Origin: Hydrogenophaga sp. | Lineage (GTDB): Bacteria > Pseudomonadota > Gammaproteobacteria > Burkholderiales > Burkholderiaceae_C | Direction of reading: 5' to 3' | DNA length: 33,907 nt | Assembly (NCBI RefSeq): GCF_028698005.1 | Contig: NZ_JAQVEJ010000008.1 | Span: forward strand, 1-33,907 | Shown: positions 24,745 to 33,747 of the stretch, piece after piece | Numbering within the stretch: the stretch's first letter is position 1 | How the letters are laid out: each line of letters begins with the position of its first letter | Translations under genes and position numbers: made by a program | Notes under the pieces: generated by a model | Told to the model about the DNA's origin: nothing | Database searches by the model: none | The model's input: the letters and a program-made list of their open reading frames with translations, nothing else

Positions 24745-25613
24745 GCTGGAGCAAACTGGGCGTGGGCCTGATGCGTTGGCTGGCCTGGCTGCCACTGCCC
24801 GTGCTGCGTGCACTGGGGTGGGTGCTGGGGCGTGTGTTGTATGTGCTGGCGGCACCGCGCCGCAAGGTGGTGCTGCGCAACCTGGCGATGTGCTTTCCCG
24901 ACATGACGGACGCGAGGCGCCGGTCGCTGGCGCGCCAGACGTTCGTGGTGTTCTGCCAGACCTTTCTGGATCGCAGCTGGCTGTGGTTCGGTCCCGAGGC
25001 GCTGGTACGCCGTCGCGTGAAGCTGACAGGCGCCGTGGACGTGCTGGCGGGCGACACCCCCACCATCGTCTTTGCCCCCCACTTCTACGGCATGGACGCC
25101 GGTGGGCTGGCACTGCCGCTGCACACGTCGCGCGAATTCACCTCCATTTTCGCCACCAACCCCGATCCGGTGCTCGACGCCTGGTTCATGGCGGGGCGCC
25201 AGCGCTTCGGCAACGTGCGCATGCTCAACCGCGCCGATGGCGTCAAGCCCATCATCGCCTGCCTGCGCAAGGGCGGGTTGCTGTACCTGCTGCCTGATCT
25301 GGACCACGGGCCCCAGGCGTCGGTGTTTGTGCCGTTCTTTGCCGTCCCGCAGGCTGCCACGGTGCCGTCGCTGTCGCGCTTTGCCCGGCTGGGCAAGGCC
25401 CAGGTGGTGGCGCTGTATACCCGCATGACGGCGCAAGGCTATGTGGCCGAGCTCACGCCTGTGTGGCAGGACTTTCCCAGCAGCGACGTGGTGGCCGACA
25501 CCGTACGCATGAACCGGGAACTGGAAGCGGCGATTCGCACCATGCCCGAGCAGTACTATTGGGTCCACAAGCGCTTCAAGACCCGGCCCGAGGGGGAGCC
25601 CTATCCCTACTGA
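24741..25613 (+). CDS. Lipid A acyltransferase, LpxL/LpxM (HtrB) family, copy 2
   Basis: A 290-residue second acyltransferase starting at the ATG that overlaps the first gene's stop. The N-terminal hydrophobic anchor is followed by RRKVVLRNLAMCFPDMTDARRRSLARQTF, the classic LpxL-family block. The catalytic HX4D is HFYGMD (His114, Asp119). LYLLPDLDHGPQASVFVPFFAVPQA and MPEQYYWVHKRFKTRPEGEPYPY complete the family pattern. The YWVHKRFKTRP ending is closer to canonical LpxL than is copy 1. The last seven bases overlap the end of the convergent engB gene, so no separate terminator exists between them. Confidence 0.93.
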   Translation: MSWSKLGVGLMRWLAWLPLPVLRALGWVLGRVLYVLAAPRRKVVLRNLAMCFPDMTDARRRSLARQTFVVFCQTFLDRSWLWFGPEALVRRRVKLTGAVDVLAGDTPTIVFAPHFYGMDAGGLALPLHTSREFTSIFATNPDPVLDAWFMAGRQRFGNVRMLNRADGVKPIIACLRKGGLLYLLPDLDHGPQASVFVPFFAVPQAATVPSLSRFARLGKAQVVALYTRMTAQGYVAELTPVWQDFPSSDVVADTVRMNRELEAAIRTMPEQYYWVHKRFKTRPEGEPYPY

Positions 25614-26335
25614 GGATCGGCGGCCGGTCCGTTTTCCGAACCGTTGCCGGGCTCCGTTGCCGGTGGATGACCCCAGTCCCACAGCAGGCAGGCCACCTCG
25701 TCCAGCCCCTGCTTTTTGAGGGCGGAGAACAACATGGCCTGGCCGCCGCCACACTGCAGCCGCGCGATCGACAACGCTTTCTGGGCTTCGGCGTGGTTGA
25801 GCTTGTCGGCCTTGGTCAGCAGCACGAGGAACCGCAGGCCTTGCTCGACCCGGGGCCGGATGATCTCCAGCAGGGCCTCGTCCAGCTCCGTCAGGCCCAG
25901 GCGGGGGTCGCACAGCAGCACCACGCCCTTGAGGTTGGGGCGGGTGACCAGGTAGTTGGCCATCACGCGCTGCCAGCGCAGCTTGGCCGCCTGGGGCACG
26001 GCGGCATAGCCATAGCCCGGCAGATCGGCCAGCACCGTGTCCGTCACGCCCTGCTTGCCCAGCGCGAACAGGTTGATGCTTTGGGTCCGGCCGGGTGTCT
26101 TGGAGGCGAACGCCAGCCGTTTCTGCTGGGTCAGGGTGTTGATCGAGGTCGACTTGCCCGCGTTCGAGCGGCCAACGAAGGCGATCTCGGGCACATCCAG
26201 TACCGGCAGGTGATCAAGCTGCGGGGCTGTCGTCAGAAAGCGCGCCGTGTGCAGCCACGCATGGGCCTGCTTGGGGTCGGGGCGGGCCGGGTGGCTGGTG
26301 TCGGCAGGTGCCGCTGGGGGGAGGTGTTTGGTCAT
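25607..26335 (-). CDS. engB: Ribosome biogenesis GTPase EngB (YihA/YsxC)
   Basis: A 242-residue GTPase needed for 50S assembly in many bacteria. G-motifs: GRSNAGKST (about residues 55-63), DLPGYG, TKADK, and SALKKQG, all as in EngB. The N-terminus carries a 45-residue extension with HAWLHTARFLTTAPQLDHLP, which is normal in betaproteobacteria. The start is ambiguous: ATG 26335 is chosen. An in-frame ATG at 26359 overlaps a TACAAT sequence (minus strand 26363-26358) that would make a good -10, which favours the later start. Neither has a Shine-Dalgarno. It diverges from the cytochrome c4 gene. Confidence 0.95.
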   Translation of the reverse strand: MTKHLPPAAPADTSHPARPDPKQAHAWLHTARFLTTAPQLDHLPVLDVPEIAFVGRSNAGKSTSINTLTQQKRLAFASKTPGRTQSINLFALGKQGVTDTVLADLPGYGYAAVPQAAKLRWQRVMANYLVTRPNLKGVVLLCDPRLGLTELDEALLEIIRPRVEQGLRFLVLLTKADKLNHAEAQKALSIARLQCGGGQAMLFSALKKQGLDEVACLLWDWGHPPATEPGNGSENGPAADPQ

Positions 26336-26435
26336 TTCGGGGTATGGGATGCCGGCCATTGTAAAATCAGCGAGGTTTGACCGAATAACTGAAACTCCAA
26401 CCGATTCCGTCGCACGAGCGACGTCCGCCCCCGAC

Positions 26436-27050
26436 ATGAAATTGAACGCATCCCTTCTTTGCGCCGCGGCCGCGGCAACCTTGTCGTTCAGCGTGCAGGC
26501 CCAGACGGCCAAGCCCGACCTGGCCAAGGGAGCGGCGCTGTTCGGTCAGGTCTGTGTGGCCTGCCATGCAGCCGATGGCAACTCGACCACGCCGGAAAAC
26601 CCCAAGCTGGCGGGCCAGCATCCGGAGTACCTGGTCAAGCAACTGCGGGAATTCAAGTCGGGCAAGCGCAGCAATGCCATCATGTCCGGCTTTGCCGCCA
26701 CGCTGTCTGACGACGACATGCGCAATATCGCCGCGTGGCTGTCCGGCCAGGTGGCCAAGACCGGGGCCGCCACCGACAAGGATCTGGTCCGCCTGGGCGA
26801 ACGCATTTACCGCGGCGGTATCGCCGACCGCCAGATCGCTGCCTGCGCGGGCTGCCACAGCCCCAACGGGGCCGGCATTCCGGCCCAGTACCCGGCCCTG
26901 TCCGGCCAGCATGCCGGCTACACCGAGGCCCAACTCAAGGCTTTCCGCGACGGCGCACGCGTGAACAACGCCCAGATGACCGGCGTGGCCGCCAAGATGA
27001 ACGATCGCGAGATCAAGGCCGTTGCCGACTACATCGCCGGCTTGCGCTGA
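26436..27050 (+). CDS. Cytochrome c4 (periplasmic dihaem cytochrome)
   Basis: A 204-residue exported dihaem cytochrome. A signal peptide (MKLNASLLCAAAAATLSFSVQA) precedes two homologous c-type domains with haem motifs CVACH (Cys40-His44) and CAGCH (Cys137-His141). The distal Met ligands are likely in IMSGFAATLSDDDM and MTGVAAKMNDREI. Cytochrome c4 passes electrons from the bc1 complex to terminal oxidases, including cbb3. It stands directly upstream of the resB-ccsB maturation genes that attach its haem, a familiar betaproteobacterial arrangement. No clear ribosome site precedes the ATG; TAAAAT at 26363-26368 may be a promoter element. Confidence 0.95.
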   Translation: MKLNASLLCAAAAATLSFSVQAQTAKPDLAKGAALFGQVCVACHAADGNSTTPENPKLAGQHPEYLVKQLREFKSGKRSNAIMSGFAATLSDDDMRNIAAWLSGQVAKTGAATDKDLVRLGERIYRGGIADRQIAACAGCHSPNGAGIPAQYPALSGQHAGYTEAQLKAFRDGARVNNAQMTGVAAKMNDREIKAVADYIAGLR

Positions 27051-27099
27051 GCCAGAAATCACCGCGGTGGCCAAGGGTTAATAAGCCATCATTGATATA

Positions 27100-27148
27100 G
27101 ACCGGCAGAATGCGGGGCGCTGCATGGGCGCACATTGAACTGCCGGTC
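27100..27148 (+). other. Hairpin 1 of the structured c4-resB intergenic region
   Basis: GACCGGCAG (27100-27108) pairs exactly with CTGCCGGTC (27140-27148). Within the 31-base interior, TGCG (27111-27114) can pair with CGCA (27129-27132), or GCGC (27117-27120) with GCGC (27128-27131). It begins 49 bases after the cytochrome c4 stop. Confidence 0.55.
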
Positions 27149-27162
27149 GAATGACAAGTCAT

Positions 27163-27201
27163 AACAGGGCGTGTTCTGGCCGCATCCAGAAGCGCCCTGT
27201 T
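27163..27201 (+). terminator. Hairpin 2, terminator-like, just before resB
   Basis: AACAGGGCG-TG-TTCTGG (27163-27179) pairs with CCAGAA-G-CGCCCTGTT (27186-27201), 15 pairs with one small internal loop, followed by TGCCATTTC. The T-run is interrupted. It ends 18 bases before the resB ATG. It may end cytochrome c4 transcription or act as an attenuator for resB-ccsB. Confidence 0.6.
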
Positions 27202-27219
27202 TGCCATTTCAGCCCCGCC

Positions 27220-29355
27220 ATGACCGTAACCTCCCCGGATCTTTCCTCGCGCAGCGGCGCCGACCGCCTGAGGGACATCACCGAACTGCTGTCGTCGATG
27301 CGATTTGCGATCGCGCTGCTGACGGTGATCTGCATTGCTTCGGTGGTGGGCACCGTGGTCAAGCAGCACGAACCGCTCAACAACTACGTCAACCAGTTCG
27401 GTCCATTCTGGGCGGACATCTTCGACAAGCTCCACCTGTATGCCGTCTACAGTGCCTGGTGGTTCCTGTTGATCCTGGCGTTTCTGGTGATCAGCACCAG
27501 CCTGTGCATTGCCCGCAACACGCCGAAAATCCTGGTCGATCTGAAGGCGTACAAGGAAAACATCCGCGAGCAGAGCTTCAAGGCCTTTCCCCATCGGGCC
27601 GAGTCCGATCTGGCCGAGTCGCCGGAAGCGGCCGCGCACCGCATGGGCCAGGCCCTGATCGGGGCGGGCTGGAAGGTCCGGCTGCAGGCCCGCGAAACGC
27701 CGCACGGCGAGGGCTGGATGGTGGCGGCCAAGACCGGTGCCGCGAACAAGCTGGGGTACTTGGCGGCGCACGGTGCCATCGTGCTGGTCTGCATCGGTGG
27801 CCTGCTCGATGGTGACCTGTTCGTGCGGGCGCAGATGTGGTTCAACGGCAAGGAGGCCTACCTGGGCGGTGGCATGATCGCCGATGTGCCGGCCAAGCAC
27901 CGCCTGTCGCCCTCGAACCCGACCTTCCGCGGCAACCTGCTGGTCACCGAGGGCACCTCGTCCGGCACCGCCATCCTGGCGCAGCCGCAAGGCGTGATCC
28001 TGCAGGATCTGCCGTTTTCGGTCGAACTCAAGAAGTTCATCGTCGAGTACTACGACACGGGCATGCCCAAGCTGTTCGCCAGCGATATCGTGATCCATGA
28101 CCACGAAACCGGCGAAAAAAAGGACGCCCGCGTCGAGGTCAACCACCCGGCCCAGCACCGCGGCATCAACATCTACCAGTCGAGTTTCGACGATGGGGGT
28201 TCGCGCGTGCGCCTCAAGGCGCTGCCCATCAACGCCCCGACCCGGCCGTTCGAGGTCACGGGCACGATCGGCACATCCACGGTGCTGACGGACGGTGACG
28301 ACAGGATGACGCTGGAGTTCACCGGTTTGCGCGTCATCAACGTCGAGAACTTTTCGGGCCAGGGCGAGGCCGGCATCGACGTGCGCAAGGTTGATCTGCG
28401 CGAGGCCATCGAAAGCCGTCTGGGCTCGGGCCACAAGACGGTGTCGGAGCGGACACTGCGCAACGTGGGTCCCAGCATCAGCTACAAGCTGCGTGATGCC
28501 GCCGGACAGGCCGTCGAGTACCACAACTACATGCTGCCCATCGAGCTGGACGGCTCGCGGGTCTATCTGCTGGGCATGCGCGAGATGCCGTCCGAGCCCT
28601 TCCGCTACCTGCGCGTGCCGGTGGACGAGCAGGATGGCCTGGGCGGGTTCGTCCGTTTGCGCGCGGCGCTCGCCGACCCGGCCATGCGCGCCGATGCCGT
28701 GCGCCGCTACGCCGCCGGTGCTGTCGAAGACGGGCGACCCGAGCTGATCGAGGCGCTGGCCTTGTCAGCGACCCGCGCGTTGAACCTGTTCGCGGGTGCC
28801 GAGCCAGCGCCCATCCCGCCCGGCGCCCCGGCGGGCCTGCCGCCAGCCAAGGGCGGGCTGCCGGCCGTGTCGTCCTTCCTCGAAACCAATGTGCCCGAGG
28901 CCGAGCGCGAGCGCGCGAGTACCGTGCTGGTGCGCATTCTCAACGGCACCCTGTTCGAGCTGATGCAACTCAGCCGCGAACGGGCCGGGCTGCCCGTGCA
29001 GGCGCTGGACGATCCCATGCAGCAGCGCATGGCGCTGATGGTCATGGCCTTGAGTGACAGCTTCTTTTACCCGGCGCCCATGGCATTTGAACTGGTCGAT
29101 TTCGACCATGTCCAGGCCAGCGTCTTTCAGGTGGCACGGGCACCCGGCCAGAACGTGGTCTATCTGGGCTGCGTCTTGCTGATTGCCGGCGTTTTTGCCA
29201 TGCTCTACGTGCGTGAACGCCGCGTGTGGGTCTGGCTCAGGCCGCAAGGGGCCGGCGCCCACGCCACGATGGCCCTGTCCACCAACCGCAAGACCCTCGA
29301 CGCGGACAAGGAGTTCGGATTGTTGAAGACCCAATTGTTGAAGGGGCAGGCATGA
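27220..29355 (+). CDS. resB: Cytochrome c biogenesis protein ResB (Ccs1), System II
   Basis: A 711-residue membrane protein. With CcsB it forms the haem exporter/cytochrome c synthase of System II, attaching haem to periplasmic CXXCH motifs. The N-terminal segment LRDITELLSSMRFAIALLTVICIASVVGTVV is the ResB signature, followed by GPFWADIFDKLHLYAVYSAWWFLLILAFLVISTSLCIARNTPKIL (second helix and motif), a third helix near LAAHGAIVLVCIGGLL, a large periplasmic domain, and a last helix near NVVYLGCVLLIAGVFAMLYVRERRVWVWLRP. The ATG at 27220 is preferred; an in-frame ATG at 27151 would place the coding start before the terminator-like hairpin. The stop overlaps the ccsB start (ATGA). Confidence 0.95.
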   Translation: MTVTSPDLSSRSGADRLRDITELLSSMRFAIALLTVICIASVVGTVVKQHEPLNNYVNQFGPFWADIFDKLHLYAVYSAWWFLLILAFLVISTSLCIARNTPKILVDLKAYKENIREQSFKAFPHRAESDLAESPEAAAHRMGQALIGAGWKVRLQARETPHGEGWMVAAKTGAANKLGYLAAHGAIVLVCIGGLLDGDLFVRAQMWFNGKEAYLGGGMIADVPAKHRLSPSNPTFRGNLLVTEGTSSGTAILAQPQGVILQDLPFSVELKKFIVEYYDTGMPKLFASDIVIHDHETGEKKDARVEVNHPAQHRGINIYQSSFDDGGSRVRLKALPINAPTRPFEVTGTIGTSTVLTDGDDRMTLEFTGLRVINVENFSGQGEAGIDVRKVDLREAIESRLGSGHKTVSERTLRNVGPSISYKLRDAAGQAVEYHNYMLPIELDGSRVYLLGMREMPSEPFRYLRVPVDEQDGLGGFVRLRAALADPAMRADAVRRYAAGAVEDGRPELIEALALSATRALNLFAGAEPAPIPPGAPAGLPPAKGGLPAVSSFLETNVPEAERERASTVLVRILNGTLFELMQLSRERAGLPVQALDDPMQQRMALMVMALSDSFFYPAPMAFELVDFDHVQASVFQVARAPGQNVVYLGCVLLIAGVFAMLYVRERRVWVWLRPQGAGAHATMALSTNRKTLDADKEFGLLKTQLLKGQA

Positions 29356-30713
29356 CTACCGCCACGCGCACCATTGACCTCAAGCGCAGCCGCGACGGGC
29401 AGGATGACCCGTCAGGCTATTTCGCCCGCCGCACGATCGGGGACTGGTTGTTTGCCGCGCTGGTGCTGGCCGGTGCGGTCTGGGCCTTTGCCCACTACCG
29501 CGGGGCCATGGACATCTATGAGAAGTGGATCCTGGCCGGCGCCGCGCCGGCGCTGATCTGGCTGGGCTGGTTCTGGCGTCCGATGCGGACCCTGATGCTG
29601 GTGGTCGCCGCGCTGTCGCTGCTGGCCATCCAGCTGTACCTGGGGCCATCGGGCACGGCCGACCTGGCGCGTGCCGATCAGGTCTTCCTGCTCAAGTATT
29701 TCATCTCAAGCCAGTCGGCCATCCTGTGGATGAGCATGCTGTTCTTCATGAGCACCGCCTTCTATTGGGTGGGCATGCTCACCCGTGCCGGTACGGCCTT
29801 CGAGGTGCTCGGCACCCGCGTGGCCTGGATGGCGGTGACGCTGGCCCTGGTGGGCACCATGGTGCGCTGGTTCGAAAGCCACCAGATCGGCCCGGACATT
29901 GGCCACATTCCCGTCAGCAACCTGTATGAGGTGTTCGTGCTGTTTTGCTGGATGACGGCGGCGTTCTACCTCTATTACGAGGACCAGTACAGGACACGCG
30001 CCATGGGCGCCTTCGTGATGCTGGTGGTCAGCGCGGCGGTCGGCTTCCTGCTGTGGTACACCGTGGTGCGCGAGGCACACCAGATCCAGCCGCTGGTGCC
30101 GGCCCTCAAGAGCTGGTGGATGAAACTCCATGTGCCGGCCAACTTCGTCGGTTATGGCACCTTCGCGCTGGCCGCGATGCTGGCCTTCGCCTACCTGATC
30201 AAGCAAAGCGCGGGCGAGGCCCGCTGGTACCGGCTCGCGCCGTTGTGGGTGCTGGGCATCGTGCTGTGCCTGGAGCCGATCGTGTTCCGCCAGGATGCGC
30301 TCGACAAGGGCGCCAGCTACTGGTTCGTGTACTTCGGCATCTCGGCGCTGATCGTCGGCGGCATCCTGGCCGGGCGCCGCCGCATCGCCGAGCGCCTGCC
30401 CAGTTTCACGGTGCTCGACGACGTGATGTACAAGGCCATTGCGGTCGGCTTCGCCTTCTTCACCATCGCGACGGTGCTCGGTGCCTTCTGGGCCGCCGAG
30501 GCCTGGGGTGGCTACTGGAGCTGGGATCCGAAGGAAACCTGGGCCCTGATCGTCTGGCTCAATTACGCCGCCTGGCTGCACATGCGCCTGATGAAGGGGC
30601 TGCGCGGCACGGTGGCCGCCTGGTGGGCGCTGGTGGGGCTGGCGGTGACCACGTTCGCCTTCCTGGGCGTCAACATGTTTCTCTCCGGCCTGCACAGCTA
30701 CGGCGAACTCTGA
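29352..30713 (+). CDS. ccsB: Cytochrome c biogenesis protein CcsB (CcsA/ResC), System II haem handling protein
   Basis: A 453-residue polytopic membrane protein, partner of ResB. The haem-binding WWD domain is clear at WGGYWSWDPKETWALIVW (from residue 385). His residues near TM helices (VREAHQIQPLVPALKSWWMKLHVPANFVGYGTFALAAMLAF and NYAAWLHMRLMKGLRG) are the usual haem ligands. The N-terminus has a 25-residue cytoplasmic lead before the first helix (GDWLFAALVLAGAVWAF). Translation is coupled to resB by the ATGA overlap. Together they serve cytochrome c4 upstream and all other c-type cytochromes of the cell. Confidence 0.97.
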   Translation: MTTATRTIDLKRSRDGQDDPSGYFARRTIGDWLFAALVLAGAVWAFAHYRGAMDIYEKWILAGAAPALIWLGWFWRPMRTLMLVVAALSLLAIQLYLGPSGTADLARADQVFLLKYFISSQSAILWMSMLFFMSTAFYWVGMLTRAGTAFEVLGTRVAWMAVTLALVGTMVRWFESHQIGPDIGHIPVSNLYEVFVLFCWMTAAFYLYYEDQYRTRAMGAFVMLVVSAAVGFLLWYTVVREAHQIQPLVPALKSWWMKLHVPANFVGYGTFALAAMLAFAYLIKQSAGEARWYRLAPLWVLGIVLCLEPIVFRQDALDKGASYWFVYFGISALIVGGILAGRRRIAERLPSFTVLDDVMYKAIAVGFAFFTIATVLGAFWAAEAWGGYWSWDPKETWALIVWLNYAAWLHMRLMKGLRGTVAAWWALVGLAVTTFAFLGVNMFLSGLHSYGEL

Positions 30714-30719
30714 GCGACA

Positions 30720-30749
30720 GCCGGCCCGGTGACGATGCAACCGGGCGGC
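30720..30749 (+). other. Hairpin after ccsB
   Basis: GCC-G-GCCCGGT (30720-30730) pairs with ACCGGGC-GGC (30740-30749), ten pairs with one bulged G and a nine-base loop, seven bases past the ccsB stop. No T-run follows. It may mark the 3' end of the resB-ccsB message before msrP. Confidence 0.45.
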
Positions 30750-30822
30750 ATGAAACCGATCCAAGGGAGTGAATGCACCGACGGCGGGCAGGGGCGGGCT
30801 TGCTGATGAAAGGAGCGCCACC

Positions 30823-31815
30823 ATGTGGATTGTTCGATCGCGTGACCAGGGTTTTGTCCATCCGCATGCCGGTGACATCACGCCGCGCACGCTGTATGTG
30901 AACCGCCGGGCGTGGTTGCGCGGCGCAGCGGCTGCGGGCGCCATGGGCATCGCCGGCGGCGGCTTGACCGCCTGGGCGCAGACCGGCCGGCCGGGCCGGC
31001 TCGCCCCGCTGCCGGGGGTCAGCTCCGGTGTCCCGGGCGGTACGACGATGGAGAAAATCACCGCCTACCAGGACGCCACCAGCTACAACAACTACTACGA
31101 ATTTGGCACGGACAAGGGCGATCCGGCACGCCATGCCCACAAGCTCAAAACCACGCCCTGGACCATCACCGTCGAGGGGCTGGTGGCCAGGCCGGCGACG
31201 TTGGCGCTGGAAGACCTGCTCAGGCTGGCGCCCATGGAGGAGCGCATCTACCGCCTGCGTTGTGTCGAGGGTTGGTCCATGGTGATCCCCTGGGTGGGGT
31301 ATTCGCTGGCTGCGCTGCTGCGGAAGGTCGAGCCGCTGGGCAGTGCGAAATACGTGGAATTCGTGACCCTGGCCGATCCGCAAACCATGCCTTACATCGG
31401 TTCGCACATTCTGTCGTGGCCCTACACCGAGGGATTGCGTCTCGACGAAGCCCTGCACCCGCTGACCTTGCTGGCCTTTGGCATGTATGGCGAGATCCTG
31501 CCCAACCAGAACGGTGCGCCGGTGCGCCTGGTCGTGCCCTGGAAGTACGGCTTCAAGAGTGCCAAGAGCATCGTGACCGTGCGCCTGACCGAAAAACCAC
31601 CCGCCACGGCCTGGAACAAGGCGGCAGCGCACGAATACGGCTTCTATTCCAACGTCAACCCCGATGTACCCCACCCGCGGTGGAGCCAGGCGACGGAGCG
31701 GCGCATCGGCGAAGACGGACTGTTCGCCAAGAAGCGCAAGACCCTGCTGTTCAACGGCTACGAGGCGCAGGTGGGTCAGCTGTATGCGGGGATGGACTTG
31801 CGCAAGAACTTCTGA
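30823..31815 (+). CDS. msrP: MsrP, molybdopterin methionine-sulfoxide reductase catalytic subunit (YedY)
   Basis: A 330-residue periplasmic molybdoenzyme that repairs oxidised methionines in exported proteins. It has a Tat signal, [21 protein letters not shown], placed after the family's leading segment [10 protein letters not shown]. The molybdenum-binding Cys is C147 in [24 protein letters not shown]. Further blocks are EYVEF-like [15 protein letters not shown] and [30 protein letters not shown]. The ATG at 30823 has AAGGAG seven bases upstream; the in-frame GTG at 30769 has badly placed spacing. The stop overlaps the msrQ start (TGATG), so the two subunits are co-translated. Confidence 0.97.
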   Translation: MWIVRSRDQGFVHPHAGDITPRTLYVNRRAWLRGAAAAGAMGIAGGGLTAWAQTGRPGRLAPLPGVSSGVPGGTTMEKITAYQDATSYNNYYEFGTDKGDPARHAHKLKTTPWTITVEGLVARPATLALEDLLRLAPMEERIYRLRCVEGWSMVIPWVGYSLAALLRKVEPLGSAKYVEFVTLADPQTMPYIGSHILSWPYTEGLRLDEALHPLTLLAFGMYGEILPNQNGAPVRLVVPWKYGFKSAKSIVTVRLTEKPPATAWNKAAAHEYGFYSNVNPDVPHPRWSQATERRIGEDGLFAKKRKTLLFNGYEAQVGQLYAGMDLRKNF

Positions 31816-32441
31816 TGCCAGGGCCGGGGCCTTATCTGCTGCATCCGGTGGCGAAGCCTCTGGTCTTCTCGCTGACGCTGCTGCCCTTTTTGTGGCTCCT
31901 GTATGGCGCGGCGGCCGACCTGCTGGGGCCCAACCCTGCCGAGCACCTGATCCGCTCCACGGGTCAGTGGGCCCTGCGCTGCCTCTGCCTCACGCTGGCC
32001 GTGACACCGCTGCGCGTGTTGCTGGGGCAGCCTGCGCTGGCGCGCTTCAGGCGCATGGCCGGGCTCTTTGTGTTTTTTTATGCCGTGCTGCACGTGCTCT
32101 GCTACGCCTGGTTCGACATGGGGTTCGAGTGGCTGGAGATCGTCCGCGACATTGCCAGACGCCCGTTCATCCTGGTGGGGTTCGCCGCTTTCGTGCTGTT
32201 GCTGCCGCTGGCCGCGACCTCGTTCAACCGCGCTATCCGCGCGCTGGGTCCCGTGCGCTGGCGGGCCCTGCACCGGCTGGTCCATGCCGTGGCCGGGCTG
32301 GCCATCCTGCACTTTTTCTGGATGCGTGCCGGCAAGCGCGACTTCACCGAGGTGGCGGTGTATGCCGCCATCCTGGGGGCATTGCTGGCATGGCGACTGT
32401 GGCACCGCTGGCGTGCCACCCGGGCGAAGGTCCTCAGCTGA
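31815..32441 (+). CDS. msrQ: MsrQ, haem-binding membrane subunit of the MsrPQ system (YedZ)
   Basis: A 208-residue integral membrane b-type haem protein with about five or six helices. It passes electrons from the quinone pool (or flavin) to MsrP. It starts [73 protein letters not shown], and WRALHRLVHAVAGLAILHFFW contain the conserved His ligands. The start is fused to the msrP stop. Its last eight bases overlap the end of the convergent lysA gene. Confidence 0.96.
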   Translation: MPGPGPYLLHPVAKPLVFSLTLLPFLWLLYGAAADLLGPNPAEHLIRSTGQWALRCLCLTLAVTPLRVLLGQPALARFRRMAGLFVFFYAVLHVLCYAWFDMGFEWLEIVRDIARRPFILVGFAAFVLLLPLAATSFNRAIRALGPVRWRALHRLVHAVAGLAILHFFWMRAGKRDFTEVAVYAAILGALLAWRLWHRWRATRAKVLS

Positions 32442-33702
32442 GTCCGCGCTCGAGTCGCAACTGGTCGGCCACGCTTTCGCGCTGGCGGATCAGTCGTGTC
32501 CGGTCGCCATCCACCAGCACCTCGGCCGCCCGTCCGCGGGTGTTGTAGTTGCTCGCCATGCTCATGCAATAGGCGCCGGCCGACAGCACGGCCAGCAGAT
32601 CGCCGGGTTGTACGGCCAGATCGCGGTCACGGCCGAGCCAGTCACCGCTCTCGCAGACCGGGCCGACCACATCCCAGGTCCGGGGCTCGGCGGGCGACGG
32701 CTGGAGCGGCACGATCCGGTGATAGGCCTCGTACATGGCGGGTCGGGGCAGATCGTTCATCGCCGCATCGACGATGAGGAAATTCTTGTGTTCACCGGGT
32801 TTGAGGTACAGCACCTCGGTCAGGCAAACCCCGGCATTGCCGACCAGGGACCGGCCGGGTTCGATGAAAATCTTGCGGTGGCCGTGACCCCGTGCGTCCA
32901 TGCGGGCCAGTAGCAACTGCCACAAATGGTCGGCTGCCGGAGGCGCGTCGTCGGCATAGTCGATGCCCAGACCGCCGCCGAAATCGACGTGCCTGATCGG
33001 CACGCCCGCCGCCTCGATCGCTTCGACCAGGTCCAGCACCCGGTCCATGGCATCCAGGTAAGGTCCGGGGTCGGTGATCTGTGAGCCGATGTGGCAATCG
33101 ATACCTGCCACGGACAACCCCCGGCAGGCCGCGGCATGGCGGTAGGTGTCCACGACCCGCTCATGGGCGATGCCGAACTTGTTGCCCTTGAGCCCGGTGG
33201 AGATGTAGGGGTGGGTCTTCGCATCGACGTTCGGGTTGACACGGATGCTGACCGGGGCGCGCACGCCCATGTCGCAGGCCACGGCATCGAGCACGTCCAG
33301 CTCGGCCTCACTCTCGACATTGAAGCAACCAATGCCGGCCTCCAGCGCTCGCCGCATCTCGGCCCGGGTCTTGCCGACACCGGAGAAGATGATCTTTGCC
33401 GGCTCGCAGCCCGCCGCCAGCGCGCGTTCCAGCTCGCCGCCGGAGACGATGTCCAGCCCGCAACCGGCCCGCACCAGTGTCTCGATGACAGCCAGGTTGG
33501 CGTTGGCCTTCATCGCGTAGCAGATCAGGTGCGGTCGGCCGGCCAGTCCGCGCTGGTACGCGGACAGCGCATCGAGCATGGCCGCCCGGCTGTAGACGAA
33601 CAGAGGGGTGCCATGTTCGCGGGCCAGTGAAGACAGCGGCACCTGCTCGAACATGAGCTGACCGTCCTGGCGGTGCAGGTAGGGGGGGAGCTTGGCGTCC
33701 AT
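32434..33702 (-). CDS. lysA: Diaminopimelate decarboxylase
   Basis: A 422-residue PLP enzyme of the alanine racemase fold group IV. It makes lysine from meso-diaminopimelate in the cytoplasm, the last step of the pathway. The PLP Lys is K65 in [13 protein letters not shown]; other marks are [51 protein letters not shown] with the substrate Cys, and [14 protein letters not shown]. The ATG at 33702 is chosen for its fit to the family N-terminus ([19 protein letters not shown]); an in-frame GTG at 33735 is also possible. It lies 45 bases downstream of lptM, likely in one operon. Confidence 0.97.
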   Translation of the reverse strand: MDAKLPPYLHRQDGQLMFEQVPLSSLAREHGTPLFVYSRAAMLDALSAYQRGLAGRPHLICYAMKANANLAVIETLVRAGCGLDIVSGGELERALAAGCEPAKIIFSGVGKTRAEMRRALEAGIGCFNVESEAELDVLDAVACDMGVRAPVSIRVNPNVDAKTHPYISTGLKGNKFGIAHERVVDTYRHAAACRGLSVAGIDCHIGSQITDPGPYLDAMDRVLDLVEAIEAAGVPIRHVDFGGGLGIDYADDAPPAADHLWQLLLARMDARGHGHRKIFIEPGRSLVGNAGVCLTEVLYLKPGEHKNFLIVDAAMNDLPRPAMYEAYHRIVPLQPSPAEPRTWDVVGPVCESGDWLGRDRDLAVQPGDLLAVLSAGAYCMSMASNYNTRGRAAEVLVDGDRTRLIRQRESVADQLRLERGLS

Positions 33703-33747
33703 CGGGAAAGCCGGCCGTGGAAAGCGGCCGGGCACTTGTCGGTGGGG

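Noticed and set aside
26336..26359. An earlier in-frame ATG for engB at 26359
   Set aside because: It overlaps a TACAAT sequence that is a better promoter -10 than a coding start, and it has no ribosome site; not fully excluded.
27151..27219. An earlier in-frame ATG for resB at 27151
   Set aside because: The added residues (MTSHNRACSGRIQKRP) are not ResB-like and would be encoded by the terminator-like hairpin itself.
30773..30898. A 41-codon reading frame starting at ATG 30773 just after AAGGGAG, upstream of and into msrP
   Set aside because: It is Arg-rich, overlaps the msrP start in another frame and resembles nothing known; probably chance.
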